Origin: an uncultured Lachnospiraceae bacterium
GTDB lineage: Bacteria; Bacillota; Clostridia; Lachnospirales; Lachnospiraceae
Assembly (NCBI GenBank): GCA_905235745.1
Contig: CAJOMN010000014.1
Coordinates: 51,016-115,015, forward strand
DNA: 64,000 nt
Direction: 5' to 3'
Shown: piece by piece, positions 8,345-16,058 of the stretch
Position numbering within the stretch: position 1 is the stretch's first letter
How the letters are laid out: every line of letters starts with the position of its first letter
Made by a program: the position numbers and the translations under genes
Notes under the pieces: model-generated
Told to the model about the DNA's origin: nothing
The model's database searches: none
Seen by the model: only the letters and a program-made list of their open reading frames with translations

Positions 8345-8389
8345 GATATAGATTAACCCGGTATAAGATAAATGATAACAGGAGAAGAT

Positions 8390-8581
8390 ATGGCAACGGA
8401 CAGGGAGATCGAGGAAGTTATCAAAATGCTTGACAGTAAAACGGAAGAGGGAGTCAGCAGGATCGGTGTTCACAGGGTCGAGACCGAACGTGAAGACTTT
8501 GTAAGGGAAGTGCACCATCACGGAAGATGTGATGTGGGCAGTCCGTTTGCTGACGGAAGCGTTGGGAACTTCTGTGACTGA
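8390..8581 (+). CDS. Small conserved-looking protein paired with NrdG
   Basis: 63 residues from ATG 8390, chosen because AGGAG ends 6 bases earlier; an ATG at 8372 in the same frame has no such site. The N-terminal half is a charged helix (REIEEVIKMLDSKTEEG). The C-terminal half carries VHHHGRCDVGSPFADGSVGNFCD, with three adjacent His and two Cys that could bind metal. It ends 4 bases before the nrdG ATG, so the two are in one operon. I do not know its function. Its place suggests a role in anaerobic ribonucleotide reduction, possibly as an accessory or detached piece of NrdD; that is inference. Confidence 0.6.
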   Translation: MATDREIEEVIKMLDSKTEEGVSRIGVHRVETEREDFVREVHHHGRCDVGSPFADGSVGNFCD

Positions 8582-8585
8582 CAAG

Positions 8586-9281
8586 ATGCTTAATATCCAG
8601 GGATTTCAAAAGACAACTCTGCTTGACTATCCGGAAAATGTCGCGGCAACCGTATTTCTCGCCGGCTGTAATATGCGCTGCCCTTTTTGCCATAATATGG
8701 ACATAGTCGAAACATCATCCGGGCCGGTATACAGCGATGAGGATATACTTAAGTTTTTATCAACAAGACGCGGCATTCTCGATGGTGTATGCATTACCGG
8801 AGGAGAACCGACATTGTATGAACAGCTTCCTTCATTTATCGGACTTATTAAAAACCTCGGCTTAAAGGTTAAGCTTGACACTAACGGAACCAATCCGGAA
8901 ATGCTCCGCAGTCTCATCGAAGGCGGTCTTATAGATTATGCTGCAATGGATATCAAGTCATCTTTTCCGAATTACGGAAAAGCCTGCGGCATTGACAACA
9001 TCCGCCTTGCTCCGATAAAAGACAGTATAGACATTCTGATAAACGGAAATATCGAATATGAATTCAGAACAACGGCCGTGGAAGAATATTTATTTCCGGA
9101 GGCTGTCACCGACATCGGAACAATGCTCAGGGGCGCAAAACGTTATTACCTTCAGGGCTACGTGGAATCCGAATATGTTCCTGACAAATCACTTCATGCC
9201 GTTCCCAAGGAAACACTTATGCAGTATGTGCGGGAATTGTCGCAATCCGTGGAAATGGTCGGACTCAGGGGAATCGATTAG
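8586..9281 (+). CDS. nrdG: Anaerobic ribonucleoside-triphosphate reductase activating protein (radical SAM)
   Basis: 231 residues from ATG 8586; GTG 8574 is an alternative start overlapping the upstream gene. The radical-SAM cluster motif CNMRCPFC binds a [4Fe-4S] cluster, followed by TGGEPTL. The N-terminus IQGFQKTTLLDYPENVAATV is typical of the NrdG2 subfamily, whose usual job is to install the glycyl radical on NrdD. No nrdD is in the window. The gene lies against the replication direction, and its stop overlaps the convergent regulator's stop by 4 bases. Confidence 0.85.
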   Translation: MLNIQGFQKTTLLDYPENVAATVFLAGCNMRCPFCHNMDIVETSSGPVYSDEDILKFLSTRRGILDGVCITGGEPTLYEQLPSFIGLIKNLGLKVKLDTNGTNPEMLRSLIEGGLIDYAAMDIKSSFPNYGKACGIDNIRLAPIKDSIDILINGNIEYEFRTTAVEEYLFPEAVTDIGTMLRGAKRYYLQGYVESEYVPDKSLHAVPKETLMQYVRELSQSVEMVGLRGID

Positions 9282-10369
9282 CTCGTTTCATCTAAATATT
9301 CCATGTAGTTTACTACCATAAGTGCTATCTTGAGTGTAAGCGCATCATCAAATACCCTGATATCAAGACCTGTTGCCTTTTGAAGCTTCTCGATCCTGTA
9401 TAAGAGCGTATTACGGTGTATGTACAATTGTCTTGATGTCTCCGAGACATTCAGATTGTTCTCAAAGAACTTGTCAACCGTTGCAAGTATCTCGCCATCT
9501 ATTTCTTCAGGCGTGTTGTCTCCGAATATTTCCTTAATGAATGTCCGGCACAGATCAACAGGCAGCTGGTATATGAGCCTTCCAACTCCGAGAGTGCCGT
9601 AACTGATCGTTCTCATCATGGGATAGAAGATCTTTCCGACATCAAGTGCCATCTTTGCTTCCCTGAACGATTTCGAAACACCTTCTATATCTTCCGCGAT
9701 CGTTCCGTAAGAAACCCTGACATCGCTCATGGCTTCCGATCCCGCCATATCAACAAGCATCCGTGCCGTCTCTTCAAGACTGTCCTGCCCGTCATCACCG
9801 GCAAGTGCTTTGATGACTACAACGCGATCATCATCTACAGCCGTAACATGATCGCCGGCTTCGGTATAGAACAGTTCCCTTATCATTCCGATAAGATCAT
9901 TTTTCCTGGGAGTTACCGGCTCAACCACAAAGACGCATCTTTGCTGCGCCGTGTCTATGTGCAGTCTTTTGGCACTGTTATATATGTCAACAAGAAGCAT
10001 ATTATCAAGTAGCAGCGTCTGGAAGAATGAGTTCTTGTCCACTCTGTCCCATGAAGCAGCGATAATATTCTTCAGTTCAGATGCCGCAAGACGGGCAAAC
10101 ACTGCCGAATCATTACCGCTTCCGGCAACGACAACAAGAGAGGTGATACCGTCATTTGCCACTCGTACATATGTCCGGCCGCCTGTTTCCGATATCTCAT
10201 CGTAACCGCCGATAAAATCATCCAGCAAATCCCGATCCGGTTCCGTCATCGACCCTGTCTTTGTAATTATCCTTCCTGCCTTATCGGTTACGAGAAGTTC
10301 GGTCCCCGAGATAGAGTATATTTCCTTAATGCAGTTATCGATCACCCGGTCATTGATCATATCATTCAT
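9278..10369 (-). CDS. CdaR/PucR-type transcriptional regulator
   Basis: About 363 residues. The N-terminal 100 or so resemble the sugar-diacid recognition domain of CdaR (YSISGTELLVTDKAGRII). A middle GGDEF-like/CdaR region follows, and the C-terminal 60 residues are the PucR helix-turn-helix (FFENNLNVSETSRQLYIHRN, then TLLYRIEKL). Family members are activators of organic-acid or purine catabolism genes. The start at ATG 10369 is preferred over GTG 10375 because AGGTGGGG precedes it. It overlaps the tadA stop, so the two are probably one transcript. No target genes are evident next to it. Confidence 0.8.
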   Translation of the reverse strand: MNDMINDRVIDNCIKEIYSISGTELLVTDKAGRIITKTGSMTEPDRDLLDDFIGGYDEISETGGRTYVRVANDGITSLVVVAGSGNDSAVFARLAASELKNIIAASWDRVDKNSFFQTLLLDNMLLVDIYNSAKRLHIDTAQQRCVFVVEPVTPRKNDLIGMIRELFYTEAGDHVTAVDDDRVVVIKALAGDDGQDSLEETARMLVDMAGSEAMSDVRVSYGTIAEDIEGVSKSFREAKMALDVGKIFYPMMRTISYGTLGVGRLIYQLPVDLCRTFIKEIFGDNTPEEIDGEILATVDKFFENNLNVSETSRQLYIHRNTLLYRIEKLQKATGLDIRVFDDALTLKIALMVVNYMEYLDETS

Positions 10370-10853
10370 CCCCACCTGTCTTCTCTGCTTTGTTTCTGAC
10401 TCTCAATTCTTCAAAAAACTGTGTTAACATCCTGCTGCACTCATCAGACAGCACATCTTTTGTAATCTCTGTTTTATGATTGAACCCGTCCATTTGAAGA
10501 AGGTTTATGACCGAACCGGCACATCCCGATTTCGGACTCATACAGCCGATCACTACTCTGTCGATCCTTGCCTGGACACACGCTCCCGCACACATCTGAC
10601 ATGGTTCAAGCGTCACATACATTGTACAGCCTTCCAGTCTCCAGTCCCCAAGCTGCCTGCTGGCTTTTCTGATAGCTGTGATCTCGGCATGACACAACGT
10701 ATTCCTGTCGGTATTCCTTCTGTTATACCCGCGTCCGATCACCTTGCCGTCATATACTATCACGCAGCCTATCGGAACCTCTCCGAGTCTGTACGCCTTA
10801 CGTGCCTGGGCAAGTGCCTGTCTCATATATTTTTCATCTTCACATGGATTCAT
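10362..10853 (-). CDS. tadA: tRNA-specific adenosine deaminase
   Basis: 163 residues from the ATG at 10853 (MNPCEDEKYMRQALAQARKA). It converts A34 of tRNA-Arg(ACG) to inosine. The zinc-site motifs of the cytidine-deaminase fold are intact: HAE near 60-62 with the catalytic Glu, and PCQMCAGAC near 91. ATG 10865 is also possible. The frame stays open to 10931, but that lies inside the terminator hairpin of the upstream gene. It overlaps the CdaR-type gene by a few bases. In many Clostridia tadA lies close to the SRP RNA gene, as here. Confidence 0.92.
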   Translation of the reverse strand: MNPCEDEKYMRQALAQARKAYRLGEVPIGCVIVYDGKVIGRGYNRRNTDRNTLCHAEITAIRKASRQLGDWRLEGCTMYVTLEPCQMCAGACVQARIDRVVIGCMSPKSGCAGSVINLLQMDGFNHKTEITKDVLSDECSRMLTQFFEELRVRNKAEKTGGDE

Positions 10854-10914
10854 AGCTTTAATCATAGAAAACGATGTACTATCGCCGTATTTGCGACCGC
10901 TGCGATTACTATAA

Positions 10915-10944
10915 CAAAAAATCCCCCACACGTAAATGTGGGGG
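10915..10944 (-). terminator. Intrinsic terminator of the msmK-like gene
   Basis: On the minus strand CCCCCACA, a 6-base loop and TGTGGGGG are followed by ATTTTTTG. It lies 20 bases after the stop of the ABC ATPase gene and separates that gene from tadA. Confidence 0.9.
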
Positions 10945-10963
10945 ATAGCTATGGTGAATGATT

Positions 10964-12076
10964 TTAATTTGTGATGACCATCTCGGTATCCTTGTCAAAT
11001 ACATGGATCTTTTCCACATCAAACGCAAACTTGACAATGTCACCGGGTCTTGCTGTTGTGCGGGGATCAACCCTTGCCGTGATCGGGAACTCCTCAAGAT
11101 CAAAATACAGATAAACCTCGGCACCAAGAAGTTCGTATACCTTTACGGTAGATTCAAATACGCTCTGGGGAGATGATTCAATGTACATCTGGGAATCATA
11201 TACATCCTCAGGCCTGATACCGAATGTAACAACCTTTCCGTTATATCCGCCATCAATGAGCTTCTTGGACTTGGCAGGAGGAAGAGGTATCGACTTGCCC
11301 GCAAACTCAAGCTTTGCAACATCGCCTTCAACAGCAACCGTAGCATTGATGAAGTTCATCTGCGGAGATCCCATGAATCCTGCAACGAACAGATTGCAAG
11401 GCTTGTCATACAGATTCTGCGGTGTATCGACCTGCTGAATGACTCCGTCCTTCATAACCACGATCCTCGTTCCGAGCGTCATAGCTTCCGTCTGGTCATG
11501 TGTAACATATATGATCGTTGTTCCGAGTCTCTGGTGGAGCTTCGCTATCTCGATCCTCATCTGAACACGAAGCTTTGCATCAAGATTTGAAAGGGGCTCA
11601 TCCATAAGGAATACCTTCGGATTACGAACGATCGCACGGCCCATGGCAACACGCTGCCGCTGCCCGCCCGAAAGAGCCTTGGGCTTACGATCAAGGAGCT
11701 GTGTAAGATCAAGTATCTTGGCTGCTTCCTTAACCATTTTGTCGATCTCATCCTTGGGAACCTTGCGTAGCTTTAATCCGAATGCCATATTATCATAAAC
11801 CGACATATGCGGATACAGGGCATAGTTCTGGAAAACCATTGCTATATCTCTATCCTTCGGTTCCACATCATTTACTATGCGGTCTCCGATCTTTAGTTCG
11901 CCCGAAGTAATCTCTTCAAGTCCGGCTATCATACGGAGCGTGGTTGACTTGCCGCATCCGGAAGGACCGACAAAGATGATGAATTCCTGGTCTGCGATCT
12001 CAAGATTGAAATCTTTAACAGCCTGGAATCCGTTAGGATAGATCTTGTTAATGTTCTTAAGTGATAAACCTGCCAT
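10964..12076 (-). CDS. msmK: Sugar ABC transporter ATPase of the MsmK/UgpC type
   Basis: 370 residues from the ATG at 12076, preceded by GGAGG at good spacing. Walker A GPSGCGKST, the signature LSGGQRQRVAMGRAI, Walker B VFLMDEPLSNLD and the switch His in VTHDQ are all intact. The C-terminal 130 residues are a TOBE/OB regulatory domain, as in MalK, UgpC and MsmX. It should energise uptake of oligosaccharides. No permease or binding-protein gene is nearby and it has its own promoter and terminator, so it is probably a shared ATPase serving several importers, as MsmX does in Bacillus. A long palindrome overlaps its promoter. Confidence 0.9.
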   Translation of the reverse strand: MAGLSLKNINKIYPNGFQAVKDFNLEIADQEFIIFVGPSGCGKSTTLRMIAGLEEITSGELKIGDRIVNDVEPKDRDIAMVFQNYALYPHMSVYDNMAFGLKLRKVPKDEIDKMVKEAAKILDLTQLLDRKPKALSGGQRQRVAMGRAIVRNPKVFLMDEPLSNLDAKLRVQMRIEIAKLHQRLGTTIIYVTHDQTEAMTLGTRIVVMKDGVIQQVDTPQNLYDKPCNLFVAGFMGSPQMNFINATVAVEGDVAKLEFAGKSIPLPPAKSKKLIDGGYNGKVVTFGIRPEDVYDSQMYIESSPQSVFESTVKVYELLGAEVYLYFDLEEFPITARVDPRTTARPGDIVKFAFDVEKIHVFDKDTEMVITN

Positions 12077-12092
12077 TTTGTAACCTCCGATC

Positions 12093-12124
12093 ATTATAGT
12101 GAACGAATTTAATTCGTTTACAAT
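12093..12124 (-). promoter_or_regulatory. Promoter of the msmK-like gene with an overlapping palindromic operator
   Basis: On the minus strand TTGTAA (12118-12123) and TATAAT (12093-12098) are 19 bases apart. The palindrome ATAGTGAACGAAT-TTA-ATTCGTTTACAAT (12096-12124, one mismatch in the outer arms) fills the whole spacer. Related copies occur near 31004 and 60919. It looks like an operator for a dimeric regulator; the regulator is unknown. Confidence 0.7.
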
Positions 12125-12200
12125 CGTAACAAAACAGCATATAAGATGTGAATGACAATGTTGCCCAAAGAATTCGAAAAATACTATACAGTTTGTACAT

Positions 12201-13745
12201 CTATTGTATACTCTGATCTATAGAATTGGGCTTGTCTGCTTTCTCCGCTCCAAGCTTATCCTCTTCGGTAGTTTCGGAGAAGAATGCGAGCTGGTTCTTT
12301 CCTCTCTTTTTGGCTCTGTAAAGTGCCGTATCGGCTGCTTTGTACAGGCTTGCGTAATCCTCCCCGTCATGCGGATATATAGCCACACCGATACTTGCGG
12401 TGGGTGAATACTTCGTATATGTACCTACGGTAAAATCCCTGAAGAAACCGGCTATTCTTCCCGATTCACGTTCGATCACGGATTCATCCTTCAGATCCTT
12501 GAGGAATATTATGAATTCGTCTCCTCCGGTTCTGCCTATGATATCGGTAACACGGAATTCCGACCTGATCCTCTTGCCAAGTGTTGCCAGAACCTCATCT
12601 CCGAAGGCATGCCCCATAGTATCATTGATCTTCTTAAAGTTATCAATATCAAGAACACACATCATATTTGTCTTGTCCTGACCCTCACCGTCAAGATATT
12701 CTTTGATCTTGTTCTCTGTTGATATCTTGTTGAGAAGTTCGGTAAGAAGATCCGTCTGGGCTTTGTTCTGAAGTTCAATGCTTTCTTTTGTAAAGCTTAC
12801 CCTGTTGATGATATAGATCACAATAACAACTGCAACGAAGATTCCGATCGAGACGATAACCTTCATGATCATGGATCTTGTATCCTTGTTTTCTTCCCTG
12901 ATACTTCTGTTGATCTGACTGTCTCTTATGGCAACAAGTACACTGGCTCCCGTTTTTGCAACCGGTTCATAGCAGATATAACAACTGACACCTTCCGCGT
13001 TACGCACATGTACGGTTCCTGCCCTGCCGGCTTTGATGCCCTGTGTGAACGCTGCGCTGCTTCCTTCGTCAAACGTAAGAGATGTCACAACATCCCCGAG
13101 ATTATCTCCTGCCTGATACAGACCGGATTCGGCACCATATACCTCGCCAACAATGCCGTTTTCGTATACAAGTGCATAACTGTATGCAGTCGAATCTATC
13201 CGTTTTGAGATACTATCCGCTTTATAGACAAGTACAACATTCCCCCGCCATTCCACTTCAGTCCTGATAGGTGCCGAAACCATAAGGACAGGTCTGTTCT
13301 TTTCATCAACAAGGGCAACATCGCTATCCTTGGTTCCGAGCATTGCCTGGAATTCTTTGGAACGGTTTACCTTTTCATGAAATTTGCCATAGGAATCCAT
13401 GGCATTCCCGTTGCTTTTGACTATGTAACAGTCAACAAGCCCCATATGGTTATCAAGATGTCTGATAAGTTCAATGGATCTGTCCGAGAAAATATCGTTT
13501 TCACTCACAAGGTAATCGGCGATGGTATCCGCACTGTGAACCGCCCCCTCATACAGTCCGTCATAGAAACCCGCAACGGATACTGCCTGACGGCTTACCC
13601 TTTCAAGTGCATTATCTTTTGAGTTCTCCTGCATCGTTCTGTAATAACTGATAAGTGTAAATACAAGAAACACCATCAGTAGTATTGTAGGTATACCCCA
13701 TTGAAACGGTATGAAATTGTTCTTATTCTTCTCCGTTTTCCCCAT
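12201..13745 (-). CDS. Diguanylate cyclase with extracellular sensor domain
   Basis: 514 residues. A first membrane helix lies near 16-37, an extracytoplasmic Cache-like sensor runs to about 285, a second helix is near 294-313, and the C-terminal GGDEF domain is near 330-495. The active loop GRTGGDEF (GGDEF at 407-411) is intact, and RVTD five residues earlier is an RxxD inhibitory site, so it should make cyclic-di-GMP with product inhibition. The ligand of the sensor is unknown. Its start lies inside the DUF624 gene (23-base overlap), so the two are one transcript. Confidence 0.9.
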   Translation of the reverse strand: MGKTEKNKNNFIPFQWGIPTILLMVFLVFTLISYYRTMQENSKDNALERVSRQAVSVAGFYDGLYEGAVHSADTIADYLVSENDIFSDRSIELIRHLDNHMGLVDCYIVKSNGNAMDSYGKFHEKVNRSKEFQAMLGTKDSDVALVDEKNRPVLMVSAPIRTEVEWRGNVVLVYKADSISKRIDSTAYSYALVYENGIVGEVYGAESGLYQAGDNLGDVVTSLTFDEGSSAAFTQGIKAGRAGTVHVRNAEGVSCYICYEPVAKTGASVLVAIRDSQINRSIREENKDTRSMIMKVIVSIGIFVAVVIVIYIINRVSFTKESIELQNKAQTDLLTELLNKISTENKIKEYLDGEGQDKTNMMCVLDIDNFKKINDTMGHAFGDEVLATLGKRIRSEFRVTDIIGRTGGDEFIIFLKDLKDESVIERESGRIAGFFRDFTVGTYTKYSPTASIGVAIYPHDGEDYASLYKAADTALYRAKKRGKNQLAFFSETTEEDKLGAEKADKPNSIDQSIQ

Positions 13746-14403
13746 TTAATTCCCCCGCAGGATCAGAATAGTCCTTTGGCATATAAAGCTTAAAGATCTT
13801 GTTATAAAATCTTGAATTGATATAAGCCGTTGCGGAAAACAATATCAACACCAGTAACAGCATCACCGGAAATAACCAGATAAACACAACCGGGAGCACT
13901 GTGATCACCTGTATCAGTACCGTGTAAGGCAGATGTCTGATGCTGATAAGGAATGAATTCTTAACCGTGTTTTTGATCGAATTATCAAACTGCGCCAATA
14001 TCGGAAACACATATGTACAGATCATCAGTAATACAATGCCCATTACAAAGACCGCTACGGTAATAATGTTACCGGGCATGGAACTATTAAATGCTTCCGT
14101 GATATTACCGCTGTTTACGACCCTCAGATCCATTAACAGTATTACGGCTGCAACCAGGATTCCCAGCCAGATGGCTGTCGCCTGGACAATGTTTTCTTTA
14201 AAAGATTTGAAATACGATCTGGTAATGTATCCTTCCTCATCCTTTGCCATTTTAAGAGTCACATAGTAAAGTGCGGTAGTTGAGGCTCCGATCGTTATAA
14301 CGGGAATGCAGCATATAATAAACAGCAGATTCAGCCAGAATAAATCTGCAAGCTTTGACAAAAATGTAAATACAGGTCCTTCATAATTATAAATTCTGCT
14401 CAT
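13723..14403 (-). CDS. DUF624 (YesL-like) membrane protein
   Basis: 226 residues with about five hydrophobic helices. The N-terminus FTFLSKLADLFWLNLLFIICCIPVITIGASTTALYY is the hallmark of the DUF624/YesL family (residues about 13-48). YesL-like proteins often sit with sugar ABC transporters or glycoside-degradation genes; their biochemical role is not known. It has a promoter at 14437-14465 and overlaps the diguanylate cyclase start by 23 bases. Confidence 0.8.
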   Translation of the reverse strand: MSRIYNYEGPVFTFLSKLADLFWLNLLFIICCIPVITIGASTTALYYVTLKMAKDEEGYITRSYFKSFKENIVQATAIWLGILVAAVILLMDLRVVNSGNITEAFNSSMPGNIITVAVFVMGIVLLMICTYVFPILAQFDNSIKNTVKNSFLISIRHLPYTVLIQVITVLPVVFIWLFPVMLLLVLILFSATAYINSRFYNKIFKLYMPKDYSDPAGELNGENGEE

Positions 14404-14436
14404 TTATACAAACCTGAAGGCAAAAAACACCCATTT

Positions 14437-14465
14437 ATTATAATTTAGCACCTGCAAAAAAGCAA
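14437..14465 (-). promoter_or_regulatory. Promoter of the DUF624-diguanylate cyclase pair
   Basis: On the minus strand TTGCTT (14460-14465), a 17-base spacer and TATAAT (14437-14442) end 33 bases before the DUF624 start. This marks a new transcription start after the GNAT gene. Confidence 0.6.
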
Positions 14466-14933
14466 TCAAAACAGCTCTATCTTCATCGGCGTATACCTTA
14501 TCCCGTCTGCGTGCTTTTCATCATCAAGATCCGTAAAACCGAGCTTATGATAAAACCCTGTTGCATATGGTGCTGAAAATACCGTCATCTCAGTTACTCC
14601 TTCCGCGGCGGCATCTTTAAATGCCGCCTCCAGAAGTCTCGTGGCTATCCCCTGATGATGAAGCGCCGGCTCAACGAACAGAAGTGAAATATGCCAGTGC
14701 TTTCGTATTCCGAGGATTCCGATGATAACGTCATTCTCATCAAATGCGCCCAATGCATAATACTCTCCGAGCATAAACATATTTCTGAGTTCATCTCCCT
14801 TAACGAACTCATGAAAATTCTTTACTCCCTCATTGTCATACTCGGGAGCTTCGTATACGAGAAATGTATCCCATGCAAGCTGCATGGCCATTTCCCATTC
14901 GTTTTTTCTAATATGTCTTATCTCACAGATCAT
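14466..14933 (-). CDS. GNAT-family N-acetyltransferase
   Basis: 155 residues. The acetyl-CoA motif A is seen as LLFVEPALHHQGIATRLLEA (about 88-107), followed by ATGFYHKLGF (motif B). Substrate unknown. The start overlaps the stop of the DUF1002 gene by 4 bases (ATGA-type overlap), so it is translated as part of that unit. Confidence 0.85.
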   Translation of the reverse strand: MICEIRHIRKNEWEMAMQLAWDTFLVYEAPEYDNEGVKNFHEFVKGDELRNMFMLGEYYALGAFDENDVIIGILGIRKHWHISLLFVEPALHHQGIATRLLEAAFKDAAAEGVTEMTVFSAPYATGFYHKLGFTDLDDEKHADGIRYTPMKIELF

Positions 14934-16036
14934 TTCTTAAACAGATCTGAGAAGAATCCCGCAATGCTGCTTCCAATACTCTTTGCCGTATTTGTTATCG
15001 CGTTTCCGATTATTTTGGTAAGACCGAGGTCATTGATATTCACGTTGTTGATATCAAAAGTCCCCGCCTTGATATCATCCTTGTACTTCGCGTATATATC
15101 CTCCGCCTGCTCGGCAAGGACCTTGTAATCGATCCCCATTGCCTTGACTTTCATCATAAGGTCAACGATCTGGGCAACCTCCTCATCGGAAAGCGTAACG
15201 TTAAGATCATTCATTCCCTTATGAATGGCTTCTTCTATCTCTTCTTCCGTATTAAGGTCGTTTGTGGCGATAACAGTCTTAATGTAGGCTATCAGCTCTT
15301 CCGCTTCATCATCGCCTACAGCATCCTTAATCTGTCCCGTTGTTATCATTTCATTAAGAGACGTATCTATTGCTTCGCTGCTTACTTCCTTGCCGCTCAT
15401 GCTCTCATATGCTTTAAGAGCACCTATAAGCGCAGCAGTACCCGATATCGGGGAGGGCGCACATACAAATATATCCGCATCCGTGACCCCGGCCGTAATG
15501 AGCGCATTCCTGTACATATTTGTTGTACAATAATTAATATTGTTCGTGGTAACTACAACGCCATGTCCTTCTTCTTCCGGCTTGACAAGCACCGAAGACA
15601 GCGATTTTGTACCTATTATGGAAGGATCTATATACTTATCAAGTGCCGCATGCTCTTCGGAATTGGTCGTAATAACGATATCGTAATCCGTCAGATCCGC
15701 TTCCGAAATACCCATCGCCGCGAATATTTCCGTTTTCTGCTGGGGAGTCAGATCTGCCCCGAGGGCTATATATCCTTTCTTACCGCCCTTATTCGAATCG
15801 CCGCTCTCGCCGGAGCCTCCAAAGATCGAATCTATGATCGAATTGATCTTACCGCCTTCCGAAGATTCGGAATCCTCTTTGGGTGCAGGAGTAGCGGTCG
15901 GTGTTGCCTCTCCTGATGATTCCGTCACTGTTCCGTTTCCTTCATCATCAAAAGTAATCGTCTGTGTTGCACCTGCGCTTATGCACATTCCGAGTGTTAG
16001 TGATAATACCGTTATTAAACTGATAATCTTTTTCAT
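14930..16036 (-). CDS. Secreted DUF1002 protein
   Basis: About 368 residues from the ATG at 16036, preceded by GGAGG. A signal peptide (MKKIISLITVLSLTLGMCISAGA) is followed by a low-complexity Ser/Glu/Pro/Gly stretch to about 85, then the DUF1002 region beginning near GYIALGADLTPQQK. The long Ala/Thr/Gly-rich core has NxxNxC-type segments and the C-terminus ends in Lys. Family members are predicted secreted proteins of Firmicutes with no known function. It follows metG by 22 bases. Confidence 0.8.
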   Translation of the reverse strand: MKKIISLITVLSLTLGMCISAGATQTITFDDEGNGTVTESSGEATPTATPAPKEDSESSEGGKINSIIDSIFGGSGESGDSNKGGKKGYIALGADLTPQQKTEIFAAMGISEADLTDYDIVITTNSEEHAALDKYIDPSIIGTKSLSSVLVKPEEEGHGVVVTTNNINYCTTNMYRNALITAGVTDADIFVCAPSPISGTAALIGALKAYESMSGKEVSSEAIDTSLNEMITTGQIKDAVGDDEAEELIAYIKTVIATNDLNTEEEIEEAIHKGMNDLNVTLSDEEVAQIVDLMMKVKAMGIDYKVLAEQAEDIYAKYKDDIKAGTFDINNVNINDLGLTKIIGNAITNTAKSIGSSIAGFFSDLFKK

Positions 16037-16058
16037 ATCCTGTACCTCCATGCGTTTG

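Noticed and set aside
10854..10931. An extended tadA start at 10931
   Set aside because: The extension lies inside the msmK terminator hairpin and has no family resemblance; ATG 10853 or 10865 fits.
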